Below are positions 13,585 to 25,126 of a stretch of 64,000 nucleotides of DNA, in pieces. Position 1 is the stretch's first letter. Each line of letters starts with the position of its first letter. Under the pieces are notes generated by a model. The model was not told the origin of the DNA and searched no databases. It was given only the letters and a program-made list of their open reading frames with translations. The translations under genes were made by a program, and so were the position numbers. Source of the stretch: Eleginops maclovinus (Eukaryota; Chordata; Actinopteri; Perciformes; Eleginopidae); NCBI RefSeq assembly GCF_036324505.1, contig NC_086350.1:18712032-18776031 (forward strand), in the 5' to 3' direction.

Positions 13585-13800
13585 ACATCTTTATTGTTCA
13601 TTAGGGTGGAAAATGTTCTTCCGCTCACCCAAGATAAGAAACAACATCAAAACCAGAGGAGCGGTAACAAACACATATACAAGGTCATAGTACACATTAA
13701 AACATTCATGTCAATGTCTGTGGCCTAAATCATATCAGTCACTTTGTGGAGATAAGAATATTGATAGCCCTTGAGATGAAGGACTTCTTAAAAAAATATA
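13585..13800 (-). mobile_element. Degraded LINE-type 3' tail (antisense)
   Basis: The + strand reads CATCTTTATTGTTCATTAGG... and about 180 bases on ...GATAGCCCTTGAGATGAAGGACTTCTT. This is the antisense form of the 3' end common to fish L2-like elements, whose sense strand ends in a polyadenylation-like AATAAAG tail and whose antisense copy reads 'CTTTATTGTC...' followed by '...GATGAAGGACTTC'. It is diverged and no reverse-transcriptase coding sequence is present. Confidence 0.35.
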
Positions 13801-15460
13801 TGTATTTAATGTGATACTTGTTCAACTAAACAATGCATTTTAAGGCGCAGTGGGTTGGCTGCATGTCAGTGTATAATCTGAGTATATTTACTGAAGTAGT
13901 GTAATTGTGTAGAATTTCAAGATACTTTATTTAAGCATATTGTAAACATCTTGAGAGCCAATATGTAACAATAATATCCTTATAATTCTGCCGCATATTG
14001 AGTAAATAAAGCAATGTATGTTGAACTCAGGACAGACCTTTTTACAGAGGCCTTCGGTACAATTTTCTCGCGAGGCCAACTTTAAAGTTAAATTAGAAAT
14101 ACTAATTGACTATCATATTATCAGACATACATATGCTAGCCAGTAGGTTTTAATAACCAACAAACAATAGTTTTATCCCACGTGGATAATAAAAAACCCA
14201 AGTGTTTTTGTTTTGTGTTTTTGGATGGGGAAAATGGATTGCAACCTGAAAAGACCTAGGTATGGTTGTTAAGTGAATTCAGACATTTGATGTTTTTGAA
14301 AGTCTGGTTGGCACACTCCTCCCTATGCTTGTTACACAACACTTTAAACAGGTGGAAAGCTGTTTGACTGAAACTGCCTCAAGCTTTTCGTTCAAGTTGC
14401 CTGCATGTGCCCAACAGAAGGGATTCAAACATGTGTCTGATGTGTTGGCATTTCATTTGGATAGCAGAATTTAAGACAGGAAATTGAAAACTTTTTGACA
14501 CCTAACCATTGTTTATGAGTGTCCGCATTTGTGTGCATTTAAATAGGACAAAGCTTAATCAAATTCACAAATACATTTGCAGCTTTAAAGAGAAACCTTT
14601 ACGTGTATACTGTTGATTTCACTGAAGCTGTTTTGTATTTCTGTATAGGTGAGTACTCCATTAGCGCTGTCTCTAGCCGTTATAATGGAGCCAGTGAAGG
14701 CTTTTGGCAGGCCCATTACAGCACCAGTCCCCCCACTGCACACCCACCTACCCAAATATCTCTTCTCATTACCTGATCGACCTGTTAGCATTCGTTACCA
14801 AAAGCTGTAGCCGTTCCCCGCAGAGTACTTCAGATAGATTTCCCATTTTAGATCAGACCAAAGCGGAGTCAGCTTCGATTGGAGCCGACATCGGAGGAGT
14901 TCTTCAGGGCAAACCAGCTGTGACTGGGCTGATGTGTAGCTGTCACTGTGTCGTGACATGATATAATATGAAATTATATTGAACAACGCCGGTTTGGCAC
15001 TAAATTGTTAGCAGGGCTTCAGGTCTGACAGCAGCCAGTTTATGGCTTTAATCCCAAGGTCCTTTAAACCTTGTTTGACATAAATTGAGTTTGGCTTCTT
15101 GACGGAGTGAAAAAAAAGAGCAATGACAGAGAAAACACTTTCCGTTCTTCTGTCTTGTTTGGTTGAAATGGAAAGTTTTTCCGTCTGTGAAGTTTCATTT
15201 ACTCCCAAGCGTTGGTAAATGTAGATGTAAACGTCAAAGTTTGGCTATCTCTAAAAGCAACGCTACATTTTGACAGCGTATAAGTTAGATTAAGCTAACA
15301 CAGTCTCCCAGATCACATGCCTATATCCACACACTGCATCATCCGGGCCTTAAATTACAATACTGAAGCCCAACAGCTTTGGACGGTCATCTCATCACAT
15401 TGTTAGGACGTTGACATCAGCCTGTGATCTGTGATAAATCTGCTATGTAAAGCTCAATGA
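13801..15460. other. AT-rich gene-free DNA
   Basis: No gene or repeat family was recognised. Short frames here are random. Confidence 0.5.
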
Positions 15461-15469
15461 AAACCCCGA

Positions 15470-16160
15470 ACACAGGTCTGAGGGACCCGTTACCATGACT
15501 AATGCCCCGACTGACAGCGAAAGATAAGACTCATCCTTCACCTCAGCCGAGCCCATTTCTCAGCAATAATGTTCATAATGGAGTGCTCCAATGTCGTTAT
15601 TGTGTGAATAATTTAAATGGTGATTTAGGTTATTGGGCACCGAGGTCGCAGCCACAACACCTACCTACCTGGCCTGATCCAGATGTGATACAGCTTTACT
15701 GAATGTGCTTCTGAGCAGGAATTTCAGCACAGAGGCAAAATGGCTGAAGATGACCGAGAGGCGATGATTTGGTGTGTCGCTTAATTAGATGTTCCGGCGA
15801 CATCTGTTTTTAAGGGGAAACTGCAACTCTGGCACATTAATTCACTTTGTAATGAATGACTGAATGTCAGTGCAGGCCGTGAAATCACCAAGAGGGAAGT
15901 ATGTGTGTCTGTGTGTGTGCAACATGCTGATGCTTTTCCATCTGTTTGGCAAAAATATTCCCCCTCCAACACTGGCACCATCGCTGCGCAGTCGCCAGAA
16001 CGAGGAGGGATTCAAGATGGCCTAATGCTGATTGGAATGCCGTTTGAATGGGAAAAATGAAACAAAGATGGAGTGGACATTACGCCGCTGAATCTTAGTT
16101 AAGGACGCTTCACAAGTGTGTGACAGTGTCATTAATCTCGTGAAATTACAGACAGAGAAA
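15470..16160. promoter_or_regulatory. Candidate conserved noncoding region
   Basis: A complex, repeat-free stretch with several homeodomain-like cores (CAGCAATAATG, GAATAATTTAAATGG, GCTTAATTAG) and interspersed CpGs. No frame shows family similarity. The call rests on composition only. Confidence 0.25.
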
Positions 16161-19120
16161 CCAATAGAACAGAATCAGAGGCTGCTAACAGAAAATGTAC
16201 ATAGAGAACCCTTTTTTGTTTTACTGGAATCCTTTGAAAATGCATAGATAAGGATGTGCATAACATATGCATCACAAATCAACACATTTTACCATAAAAT
16301 AGTAATATCAAAACAGGAAGTTTCTCATTCGGAAAAATATAAAACTCATCTTATTATAATGTTCTCTGTACTAGATGGAACTACTACAACTAGCCATGTT
16401 TTTCTCTCCAGCAGGATAAAAATGTGATGCAGCTTCCTCCCTGAGTGACTGACTGCAGTCCAAGGAGACCACTTGGCACCTGGAGTGACAGGCTGCCATC
16501 AGCGTGTAAAGATGCTAATATGAATTCTGATCACTCACTCATATAGGCGAGGGAATTACTGCCCATCACCAGCGTGTAGTGATTCTCCACACATGGCAAA
16601 GTCAAGGGGCATGGTGTAAAATCCAGGTAAATGGAGTTGGCACGACAGTCAAAGCTAGATTCCGCTTGACACTTCCTTCCTAAGTGATAGTGCTACAAGA
16701 TGTGCTCTATAATGTAATAAATTGGGAGCTCTGCCCTCAAGATTTCTGGCTGATGAGAAATTTCGATGACAAATCCATCGCTTAAACTATCCCTGTCCTT
16801 CAATCTTCACGCCTGCGCGAGCCCGGGGGGGTCAAAGGCTAATTACCAAACAGGATAAGAGGCAGAGGAAGAGAAAGACAGAACCTGCACATTTTCAAAA
16901 GGTGTAAATTTATGCAGATTATTTCTAAGACTGGAATGTCTTTCGATCGTTATTGAAGAGGAAGAGGCACCTCACAAAACGCTTCCGCAGACTGAGGCCA
17001 TTTAAAGTTTGAGAATATCTATGTATGTGAGAACTTATCTTGGGTTTATGTCTTGTAGGGGATGAATGAAACAACAACCTCATCTTTTCTTATCATATAT
17101 AAGAAAGCAATTGGTTGAAAATTGGGAAATAACCTCATTCTTGTCCAAAACTAACTGCTCTTCTTGTGTTATTGTGTATTTCTGCTGCCTGTTGTGTATT
17201 GCCTGAGATGACAAGATATCAGGAATTTGTACAAAGTGCTACACTTATCCACACATACACTTTTTTTTTTAAAGCTGATTTTGTACAGATTTATACAGAA
17301 AAGTAAAATACGTAGAAGTCATTGAACATTACAGGTGCTAGTATGTGGAGTTTTAACCTGTTTCATTCATTTTGCTCATCTAAACTAGGCTAAGCAAACC
17401 ATCTCCTGGCTGTAGTTTCAAATTACCTTACAATCTTCTCGTCTGTCAGAGAGAAAACTGTGCTGTGTTTGCATTTCCCCAAAAGTTCCTTCAAGAGGTA
17501 TTATGCATTTGTATCAGTTTGACGAATCAGGTTTGGGTATCATACTTTTGAACAGTAATTGTTACACACAAATTGAGGAACTACCTAAAACTAATATTTA
17601 CAAGGAAACATTTATATCTTCAGATGAGCAAGGCAACAAAGAGTATGCAAAAGTGCAAGGTAACAAAGAAAAAGCCCAACCTGACACAAAAGTCAGGCCC
17701 ACATGGCGGAGACGACGCCCGCTCTGCACCACTGTCCCTCCACTTCTTTCCTCCCGTGCGAATTCTTGCCTCACTCGGGAGAGTGATGATACTGTCTACT
17801 CTGCTAAGACTCCCCCTGCTTGACATCTCGACACGAGGAGAAGGATGTTCCTGTCTGTCTCGTCACATCACAGCCGTCCTGATTCGGATCCCTCCCATCC
17901 AACACCCTGTGATGCTTCTCTTTAAAAAGCTGCCCGTCCATCATAAACATCCTCCCTTTTATGTTCCCCGCCTGAGAGGGAAGGGGAAAGAGAGAAATCA
18001 GCCCTCTCTCAAACACGAGCTGACAGCACTAAGCAGACTGACGTGACATCAGAGGAGCGATGTGCCAGACGTAGCTTTGAATTTCCATAACAAGGTAACG
18101 CCACAATTATTAGTCACTCAGTGAGACCATAGCTCCCAAAACTTATTGAAATGTTCCTGAATTTTCTAGAAATTGCTCATACCAGCAGAAAGCAGCAACT
18201 CTATAATAGAGCTACAACTGATTCTTAAACTTCTCCCCCTGAAAAGTGTTAATCATATAACTCACTGTTCCTTAATCAGTCTTCTAAATATTCCCAGCAG
18301 TTCTACAAGAGTCTTAAATTAAATCCCTCACCTTGACTCCATATAAATGTAATACTGTCAATAAAGGAGATATAAATAGATAGGGGTGTAACCATTCATA
18401 ATCTACCTGAATATTTTAAAAGGGTCTTTTGGGCAATGAGGAAAGAAAAGAAGAGAGAGAGACTTGATCAATCGTCTGAGTTCTGCCTCTACAATCAGAA
18501 GTGCGCTAATTGAAACGGTGTGGAGTCATCTACCTCCCATAAAGGATGAACCTTATCAGATTCTTCATAATAATTTGCCACAAAATTATAAAAGATCCGC
18601 CTCACATTTTGCTTCTTCTCTCCCGTCTGGACAATGATTGAGAAAGAGTTGCTTGTCGGCTGTCTGTGAAGAAGCAGTGTGAAATGTTAAGGAGACCTTT
18701 TCAATTCCAGACGCATTCAGTTTGTGAATGTTAATGTTTTTAATGAAGACATGAACTGAAAACTGAACTATACGGCTTGATAACGGAGGGGGGAAACCGG
18801 GAGGAGAGTGACAACACTACAGCGGGAAAGTGATTTTTTTTAAATGTTCATGCTCAAGGGCACAAATGGCCTGAAAGAGAAAAATGTAGCATGTCCAAAT
18901 CTTAAAGAAAGATCATGAGTGTTTAAGGTGGATTGGTGGACATATTTTAAAGGTGCTTACTCTGAGCCTTCATCACTTGTCCACCTTTCCCTGAGCTTTT
19001 TCTATTTTCAGGGTGAAACTAATGAATTGGGAACTGGGAAAGGTTTCTCTGCAGGCTTACAATGAGAAATGATAAGAGATTATTTTAGAATGAAGATCAA
19101 TGATAAATTCCAAACGGTGT
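16161..19120. other. Gene-free DNA, no supportable feature
   Basis: Mixed AT-rich sequence with no recognised genes or transposon ends. The frame at 17503-18046 covers ordinary-looking sequence and has no recognisable protein domain, so it is left uncalled. Confidence 0.5.
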
Positions 19121-19122
19121 TA

Positions 19123-19158
19123 GGAGGAGGAGGAGGAGGAGGAGGAGGAGGAGGAGGA
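19123..19158. repeat. (GGA)n microsatellite
   Basis: About 12 perfect AGG units, a second copy of the same motif seen at 1930-1979. Confidence 0.97.
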
Positions 19159-19679
19159 ACAGGAGAAGCATATGCCCTAATGTAAGATGAGTGTAATGCG
19201 CAACCCAAGGCCAAAGGCAAGAGCTTCATCTCACCAATTCTCTTTACAGGAGTGGAAATTACTCTGTGCCATACATAGCTGATTTATACAAATTAATGAC
19301 CTGGGTTATTAATAGGCGGAGATGCATATATTAAACACTATGAGTAAAGGTACCCTTAATTATGCATCCTTTATAAAACCTGTTTGACTTCAGTGCCAGG
19401 CGTGTAGGTACATTTTCAAAATGAATCGTGAAAAATTAGAGTTAAGGCCTCTTCCTCTTTTTGAGTAATATGTTGCTTTTAATATATCTATTCTATACCC
19501 TAAACACTGGCAATACATTATGGAAATGTGTATTCAAACAGGTAATGGAAAAAGACTGTTCTTTACTTTTATGGCTTGGCTTAGCTGCATTGTCAGCCAA
19601 AGTACTTGTAATGTTCTTTCTGCACATTATTTATGATGCGGATATTGTTTGAGCTTAGAGCATATTTACACAAATGCTG

Positions 19680-19900
19680 TTCAGATTTCACCGGACACTT
19701 TGGGGCCACCGTATGAGCGAGAGTTCCTGCCCTGCCCCTTTTGTTGTCCGAGGGGACCGCCGCACTGACAATGGTGTCACCTCTCCCCCGGGGGGACACC
19801 GCCGAGTGATTTGTGGTGGGGAAAGACTGATGAACTGCTATTGCCACCCTGTTTCTTTGCAAGATCAATTCTACATGTAGGAGTGCGCTTTATGAATGAT
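19680..19900. promoter_or_regulatory. Candidate regulatory block, CpG-bearing
   Basis: GC- and CpG-richer than its surroundings, complex and without repeats (for example CTCTCCCCCGGGGGGACACC near 19785). Overlapping short frames on both strands lack similarity to known proteins. Function is unknown. Confidence 0.2.
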
Positions 19901-20859
19901 GGAGACCTCCTCAAGCCATCCATACAGCTGCCCAAAGACACAGCCCCGGCCCCCATAGCACCTACATGGCAGGAATAAAGCAATCACTCTTCTCAACAGG
20001 GCCATGCATTACGTACACACACCCACACATGACCGCACACCACATGAATACACAGATGAGACAACAAAGCATGCACACAGACAAACACTTGTGTGTGTTT
20101 GCAGGAAATAAATGGAAGTCCCATTCAGAGTCATTTTGCTGCCCCTTAAGCTTCATTCGGAGGCATTTTCAAGAGTAGCAGCCAAAACTTTGCTTCACTG
20201 CAGAACATTAAGAGAACGGGTCACCTTATGAGAACAGAGGTGTCTGTTTGCACTCTGACACTGCACTGCCTTTCCGGACAGGCCCATAAGTGGGTGCGTG
20301 CCAATAAGAGCGATCTGATGGTATTGAGGGATCGCTCGCAGCACACATCTGAAGGCTGAATAGCATTGTGAATAGGAGCAGCGTACATAGATGTCATGAG
20401 TCCTGCCTCCCGCAGAGAGGTTGAAAGCGAAAAGTAGAGCGCAATGAATACTTGAGTGTTCTGGAGGCTATGAAATTGAAAGGCCTCTCCCTTTTTTGCC
20501 AAAAGATTTCAATAGAAAAATAGAGGCAGCTCGTGCTTTTTAATCGCAACTTTGAGATTGATTGGGCGAACTTGTGTGCAAATCAGTGCGGGTTTGACAG
20601 ACGTGTCTCTTTTATGATAATCCTGGTGTCGAGAGAAGAAGAGGGGAATAATGCAGCAGGGCTACCTGACATAAGAGAGAATCATACATTAAAAAAAAAT
20701 CATTCTGAATATTAAAAAATATACACTATACCTGTATCAAATTGAATTTCCAAATGGAAACAATGCAATAACCCATTCTGTAAGAATTGTATGCTTTTGT
20801 GTTTTCTTTAATTAAAACACATTTTGTTTCACATTTTCATCAGCACAATAATGGCAAAT

Positions 20860-21240
20860 CACTACAAGCAGCCAAGATGCAATTTGCATTTCTCTAATTA
20901 TAGGCATAATGTCCTCTTTCATTCTTTCATGATGTGCTAAACACACAACCAGGTTGCACTCACTTTATATAAGGGTTTTAATGCACGCAGCAAAGCAAGA
21001 CAGATGCACAGCTGAGATAACTTCCATTTACAGTGTAAGCCTGTGAGAGCCGCGGTGTAGAGGCCATATACTATTTATGGGTTAATCGATACAGTAGCTG
21101 GATGACACCATGTCCCGGTACTTTCTGTCATGATGATGGCTCACTAATTTTGGAACGGCTGCTTTCTCCTCCTGCCTTCAGCAGCCTGCAAGACGGTTTA
21201 ATTTGGCTGTAAAAATGCCAGTCACCGGGCTACTTCTTGT
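20860..21240. promoter_or_regulatory. Candidate conserved noncoding element with POU octamer and TAATTA
   Basis: Contains ATTTGCAT at 20882-20889 (inverse of the POU octamer ATGCAAAT) and TAATTA at 20895-20900, followed by TTTATGGGTTAATCGATAC and GGTTTAATTTGG. It is complex, repeat-free sequence about 2.3 kb upstream of the tshz3 start codon region. Conservation could not be tested. Confidence 0.35.
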
Positions 21241-22013
21241 TCCTGGGGGAGGTCACGATGGGGGCAAGTCCATAGGAGGATATATATTCACATAGTTCTT
21301 TTAGAGACACTGCTAACCCCTGACATCCCATTTGGGTTGTAATTTCATGTTGTTAAAGTGACAGGGACCCAGCCTCTTTGCTCTTAGAGACAGGGAGGTG
21401 GGGGCAAGTCCTGATCAGAGAGGTCTTTAATTCTTCCTCTCTGAGTGAGGATGCCTGTGTCTGTGAGAGGAATAAAGAGAATGAAGGAGTGCATATGTTG
21501 CCATTGTGCGTGCATTATGTTTTAGATTTGTATCTGAAAGAGTGAGCAGATCCTTGAGTCTGAGTACTCTGTGTGTGAATAATATGTGTGCAGCATTGAG
21601 CCCCCTCATGCAGCATGTTTTGCTATTTGTATGTGTCTTTGTGCTGGCAGGGGTCAGAACACATCAGAGGCACAGGGGGAGACCCGGGACCGTCCCACTC
21701 TGCAGAGATACTGCTGGCTCGAGAAAAAAGCAAGACGAGTGGTGAAGAAAACTCATTACCCTGGCACGAAGACTTAACGCTCCTTCCTTGAACTGGCTTT
21801 GATCTCTACCTAATGTGGATATATGGGAGAAGTGATGCTTTTACTGTGATGAAAGCTAACATTTAACTGCTCACATTAAATTAGCAAGGACAGGGCCTGA
21901 GGCATGTTTGCATTTTGGTGCAGTTGTGATGGGGTTGCTTAACACATTTTTGCAGCAGTTATATGAGTTTGTTTTTCTTCTTAGAAATACTATTACAAAA
22001 AACAAGACGCTAG

Positions 22014-22015
22014 CA

Positions 22016-22052
<37 letters not shown>

Positions 22053-22076
22053 GGCTTATATATATATATATAGGCT
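22014..22076. repeat. Compound (CA)n(TA)n microsatellite with an internal duplication
   Basis: A short CA run passes into a TA run; the unit TATATATATATAGGCTT is then repeated, giving two tandem copies. Confidence 0.9.
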
Positions 22077-22079
22077 TTA

Positions 22080-22919
22080 CAATAGGGCTCTATGCCCTCT
22101 GAATTAGAACGTCTTTTTATCCATTGAATGTTAATTGTAATAAACTCGATTTTCAAATGTAGATTTAGCCTTTTTTAACACTGAAGGCTATTACAAGTGT
22201 GCTCAATTCATACGACTTATTTTAATGTATTTACTGTAATTGGTTACAAATCGTTCTGTAATAGTTGCAAAACTGACATTTTTCATGTTATTTTATTTAT
22301 AAAATGATACTCTTACTAACACTACACCGCTGTTTTTTTTTTGTTATAATAAATATTTGTTCTTAAAATATATCTCAAATGAGACAATGTTTGCATTGTA
22401 TGCTAAATGCTAAACTGACTGTGTGTTATATCATCTAAACAAATGTTAAAAATCAATAAAAAATATAAACGTTCTACAATTGGCAAAATACGATTTAAAA
22501 TCTGAAAAAAATACTGTTCTCGTGTCATTGTGTTATCATAGAGTTTTTTATTGCCCAAGTCAACAAGTCAATTCTTATTATTATCATCAAGCAGGAACAA
22601 AAGCTTTTAAAATGTGTGACGTTTAATAAAATACAAAACGTGCGTTTAATGCCAAACCTAAAAACAAGTGTTGTCACTAAAAAGCCAATTATATCCCCTT
22701 AAAAACATTTAAACTAAATCGTTTTAATCATGAGAAAAACATTAAGTAAATACATTTCTAAAGAAGTATTACCGAGTGACTGACAAAAAAAAAAAAAAAG
22801 TGTTGTATGCAGTTATAAGGACACATAACTGGCGACATTATTGTACTGTTATTCAGACAGTTTGCGGTTTTTGTTGGTAATTATCAGCCTGCTATGTTGT
22901 AATAATCCACTAATAGCTC
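22080..22919. other. Strongly AT-rich block upstream of the tshz3 promoter region
   Basis: About 840 bases of markedly AT-rich DNA with several A or T runs (for example 13 or more A near 22787). It ends sharply at the CpG-bearing region at 22.9 kb. No gene is seen. Confidence 0.6.
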
Positions 22920-23372
22920 ATATAAACTGTGATTCACATAAAAAGCAGAAGAGGGAGGACACTCGCTCGTGGTGTCCGCCCCTCTGTGAGGAGTAAAGAG
23001 TTAACGGAGCGGTGGGTTTGCCCATTCTCCTGCTGTGAGTGACGCGATCATCTCTCTTATCCCTCAACTTTGCCTGTTGCCAGACCAGGCAGCCGAGGTG
23101 GACGCTGGCTATCACCGTTGACATTCTTAACGCGATCACACCAAAAGAACAATAATCCCCACTTCCTCGGTTATTTGTTTTTTTTCCGCTGACAGGCTGC
23201 TATTCCGTAACGATGATTTTTAGTTTTTCTTTCCATCGGACTCCCCGATGTTGTGCAGTCTACTACACGAAGGCGTGAATCTTCTTTGAGTATAGGTGGA
23301 TCTTCCCGGATACCGCGACGGGGCTATATCAAATAAAAAAGAAGAGTTTCACGGAAATCCCCGAAAATAAAA
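22920..23372 (+). promoter_or_regulatory. 5' leader / probable promoter-proximal region of tshz3
   Basis: Directly upstream of the start codon the base composition shifts from the very AT-rich block at 22.1-22.9 kb to sequence with many CpGs, as expected for a developmental-gene promoter. No TATA box at a convincing distance is visible, so the transcription start cannot be placed. A good acceptor-like sequence (a pyrimidine run ending GACAG at 23195) leaves open that the ATG exon is internal, with noncoding exons further upstream. Two overlapping short upstream frames (23213-23278 and 23248-23289) would lie in the leader if transcription starts upstream of them. Confidence 0.55.
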
Positions 23373-23412
23373 ATGCCACGGAGGAAACAAGAAGCGCCCA
23401 AGCGCGCAGCAG
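23373..23412 (+). CDS. tshz3: Teashirt zinc finger homeobox 3, coding exon 1 (start codon exon)
   Basis: This 40-base coding segment begins at ATG 23373 (A at position -3) and encodes MPRRKQEAPKRAA plus the first base of an alanine codon. The MPRRKQ start is the hallmark of vertebrate teashirt proteins, which all begin with a tiny first coding exon. A strong splice donor (GTATGT) follows at 23413, leaving phase 1. Joining the leftover G to the acceptor at 35194/35195 gives GCC TAT, so the protein reads ...KRAA-AYSPEEL, matching the family's junction (AAYVSEEL in mammalian TSHZ3, from memory). Reading through the donor without splicing gives a 71-codon frame ending at 23588, which has no family similarity and is intronic. 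The exon is too short to be found by ORF length; I am confident because both the family signature and the frame-preserving splice agree. Confidence 0.93.
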
Positions 23413-23999
23413 GTATGTGTATGTTACAATGTACGTTAAAAATACATGGGTTACTGTCACAAAACTGCGGATGCTACCTTTGTTTTGTAGAGCCCACTTT
23501 ACAGTCACTGCATTTCCGTTTCCACTTTGTGTTTATTTTTTCTTTGCTCTCTAACGATCCGCTTTGTCACTCTTGCGAGACCTCATAGAAACTGTTCTCT
23601 TTATGAAAGCGGATGTACAGTTTGTATACAACATTATTGCGTTTTCGCTCTCCATGCTGTGCAGCTACTGTAGTCCCCTCGGATGAGTTGCCTATTGTAA
23701 ACTTTCGCTTCCTATTGTTCCCAACTTGAATCCTGACAGTTTAGCGATCGTAGGAGCCATGTACTTTTTGATCTGATAGAGTAAACCCTGTGGAAATAAG
23801 CAATGTTTTCTTAATAGTGAGTGCCCGAGGCGTGCCATAAGGGGAACATGAGGGCTTTGTGCGCATTTGATCCAAGCGCATAACTTCTTTGCACAAGCTG
23901 GGCGAGAGAAAGAAAAAAACCTACCTCTGAGCTTTTTTTCTTTTCTTGGGATAAGATAAACAATTTGAGAGCAGACAATGGGGTTTCGTGGGCTGGAAG

Positions 24000-24165
24000 G
24001 AGCCATAATCGACAGTTGCCATGTCTGATTTGACGGTTGATTGATTGGCTGTCATGCGGCTTTGATCTGATCCTTCCCGATTTGCATCAGAAAATCACTT
24101 CCCACCATGTGCTGCAGGCCCCTGACGTCACGTTTAAACCACTTTGAAAGGCCCTGTGTACTTTT
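24000..24165. promoter_or_regulatory. Candidate intronic conserved element
   Basis: Repeat-free sequence in intron 1, close to exon 1, with TTGATTGATTGGCTGTCA (Pbx/Meis-like and CCAAT-like cores), CCGATTTGCATCAG and TGACGTCA (a full CRE palindrome near 24124). It is followed by simple CA-rich DNA. Texture and motifs only. Confidence 0.35.
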
Positions 24166-24429
24166 TACCCTCTCACTCACAAACACACACACACTCACTC
24201 ACTCTTTCTCTCTGATGGTCAACTGACTCACGAAAAAGTGAAAGAAGGGGGGACAAAGTGGTTTCACAGTGAGACATCACACACACAAACAGACACACAC
24301 TTCCAGCAGAGAACATCACACTCCCATGTGCACATGTTCACTTTGAACACACACACTCACACAGAGTGGGCAGAGGAGGCGGGAGGAGTGGGTTAGAGGT
24401 TGTAAAAGGAGCCGTGTGCTATGTAATGG

Positions 24430-24690
24430 AGGGGAGGAATGGGTTTGCTCTGTCAGACCGGGCCGTCACAACGGCTTTGTTTCATGTTTGATTTAATTGT
24501 CTCTCCCCTGACAGGCCCATTCATCAATGGCTTTAATGGTCAATCAGAGACAGGCTGAGTGAGTGCTCCCATTCTGTTTAGCCATAAGCTGGCCTGGGCT
24601 TTTATTTCATCAAAATGCCCCAGCCTAATGTACATGCTCACTGGCTCAGAGTGGCCGCGGGGAGCACATAAAGAATGACTGAAAGCTTTC
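24430..24690. promoter_or_regulatory. Candidate intronic conserved element
   Basis: Complex sequence with ATTTAATTGTC, CTTTAATGG and GTCAATCA at 24539-24546 (inverse of TGATTGAC, Pbx/Meis-like). It is sandwiched between simple-sequence stretches. No coding signal is seen and conservation is untested. Confidence 0.33.
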
Positions 24691-25110
24691 TGATTTCAGA
24701 TCAGTGAGAAGGATGTTTTTTTTCCCTTGGTCTCCTCCTCTCCTCTCTCCTCCCTGCTACACTGCCGTTTCTCTGTTGACGAAAGGGAATAAAAGGCTGT
24801 AATATGGATCGTTTTGTGTTTTTAGAAAACAACTTTTTCTCCCTGAAACCACGCTTCTTTGTTCATTCATTCATCCATTCATTTCTTCATTTTTTCATGC
24901 TCCCCTTCCACCCCTGTCAGTCAGCCCGTGCAGCTGCAAGTTATAAAGTTGTCAACTGTTCAGTGGCACACAAAGGGTGATGATGAATTGATTGCAGCAC
25001 AGAGCATGGTGATAGAGAGAGCAAAGAAAAGGATGACAGATGATGGGCCTTGATTAGGGACTTAGGGGGAGAGTCAGCCCACTGCAACCTTGAGACTTGC
25101 AAGAAAAATC

Positions 25111-25126
25111 TACCCCCCCCCCCCCA
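25111..25126. repeat. C-rich homopolymer run
   Basis: About 15 consecutive C, followed by a short CA run and pyrimidine-rich DNA in the tshz3 intron. Confidence 0.9.

Noticed and set aside
17503..18046. Overlapping + strand frames of 106 and 157 residues
   Set aside because: Two frames are open over the same bases, with no domain, no splice context and no supporting neighbour.
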